NCBI GenBank assembly: GCA_025960445.1
Contig: JAICIT010000095.1
Coordinates: 1-7,928 of the forward strand
DNA: 7,928 nucleotides
Reading direction: 5' to 3'
Source of the DNA: Bradyrhizobium sp.
Lineage (GTDB): Bacteria > Pseudomonadota > Alphaproteobacteria > Rhizobiales > Xanthobacteraceae
Below, one piece after another: positions 5,747-7,928 of the stretch. The position numbers and the translations under genes are program-made. Numbering within the stretch: the stretch's first letter is position 1; every line of letters begins with the position of its first letter. The notes beneath the pieces are model-generated. The model was not told the DNA's origin. It saw nothing but the letters and a program-made list of their open reading frames with translations, and searched no databases.

Positions 5747-5794
5747 AGCGTGATCCGGAAAAGTTGGTCCCCGGTTTTCCCGTGAGATCGCGCT
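5747..5794. repeat. Degenerate Rhizobiales palindromic repeat upstream of typA
   Basis: AGCGTGATC at 5747-5755 matches the reverse complement of GATCGCGCT at 5786-5794 at 8 of 9 bases. Inside, CGGAAAA at 5756-5762 faces TTTTCCCG at 5775-5782. The pattern of GATCCGGAAAAG, a short spacer, then CCGGTTTTCC resembles a very abundant intergenic palindrome of Bradyrhizobium and relatives. The identification is from memory. It ends 30 bp before typA, so it would sit in the typA leader and could fold as a hairpin there. Confidence 0.6.
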
Positions 5795-5824
5795 CTTTCG
5801 ATTGTCCGAACCAGAAGCAGAGCT

Positions 5825-7651
<1,827 letters not shown>

Positions 7652-7813
7652 CCTCAGGGGTCCGTCCGAATGCCGTGATGCGCGATGAATGCGGCCGTCC
7701 CGCAAGCGCGCCGGCAAAAATGAAGTGCAACGAATATCGATCGTTCAATTTAATGGATTACGGGCCTGGTACTAACCTGGCTTCGGGCCCCACCAACCTG
7801 CTAGAGCCAAAGC

Positions 7814-7928
7814 GTGTCCCTCCCCTCCGAAGTCGACGTCGCCATTATCGGCGCTGGTGCCGCGGGCCTTGGCGCCGCGCGCGCTTTCGACAACTCCGGC
7901 CTTTCGATCGTGGTGCTGGAAGCACGCG
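7814..7928 (+). CDS. N-terminus of an FAD-dependent amine oxidase-like flavoprotein (3' truncated)
   Basis: Only the first 38 codons are in the window. The start is GTG 7814, because a TAG at 7802-7804 closes the frame upstream and no ATG lies between it and the FAD motif. The protein reads VDVAIIGAGAAGLGAARAF and then LSIVVLEAR. This is a textbook dinucleotide-binding Rossmann fingerprint: a beta strand, GxGxxG at residues 13-18, a helix, and a second strand ending in Glu that binds the FAD ribose. The pattern is typical of flavin amine oxidases and related oxidoreductases, whose substrate is decided by the part not seen. It lies 162 bp after typA on the same strand. A shared transcript is possible but not shown. 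Confidence 0.8.
   Translation, partial: MSLPSEVDVAIIGAGAAGLGAARAFDNSGLSIVVLEAR

Larger units (their letters stand above)
5508..5824. other. 317-bp non-coding region ahead of typA
   Basis: No gene is supported here on either strand. It holds a candidate promoter (5558-5585), two adjacent GC-rich hairpins (5607-5636 and 5637-5653) and a degenerate palindromic repeat (5747-5794), leaving about 30 bp before the typA start. The stretch at 5654-5746 shows nothing I recognise. It is long for a leader in this gene-dense window. Confidence 0.7.

Noticed and set aside
7762..7790. GGGCC and GGCCC pair after typA, considered as a terminator
   Set aside because: The stem is only 5 bp around a 19-nt loop and no T-run follows, so termination there is not supported.

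Overview
The window looks like a chromosomal stretch from a GC-rich alphaproteobacterium, most likely the Bradyrhizobium/Rhodopseudomonas group (Nitrobacteraceae). The basis is codon use, the style of the Crp/Fnr and receiver proteins, a BipA/TypA gene followed by an FAD amine-oxidase-like gene, and palindromic intergenic repeats of a kind recalled from Bradyrhizobium. The taxonomic call is inference from memory, not a search.

Layout: (1) Bases 1-1546, plus strand: the 3' end of a Sel1/TPR-like helical repeat gene, then 23 bp later a gene for a secreted TAXI-family solute-binding protein. (2) Bases 1634-2463, minus strand: a pterin-4a-carbinolamine dehydratase gene (phhB) followed by a small YkvA/DUF1232 gene. 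(3) Bases 2626-4080, plus strand: a second TAXI-like protein, divergent from phhB, held in the membrane by two predicted segments and carrying a cytoplasmic helical tail. (4) Bases 4137-5507: a divergent pair made of a minus-strand single-domain receiver protein, whose phosphoacceptor Asp is replaced by Asn, and a plus-strand Crp/Fnr-family regulator. (5) Bases 5508-5824: a non-coding leader with a candidate promoter, two hairpins and a degenerate palindromic repeat. (6) Bases 5825-7651: a complete typA (bipA) translational GTPase gene. (7) Bases 7814-7928: the start of an FAD-binding oxidoreductase gene cut by the window edge.

Most of this is core or housekeeping-like content. No transposase, phage gene, CRISPR array, tRNA or rRNA is visible, and I see no convincing new multi-gene system. 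The points most worth a second look are the Asn-for-Asp receiver beside a Crp/Fnr regulator with an unrecognised ligand, an FNR-geometry inverted repeat between those two genes, and two TAXI binding proteins with no TRAP permease in view, one of which has the topology of a membrane sensor.
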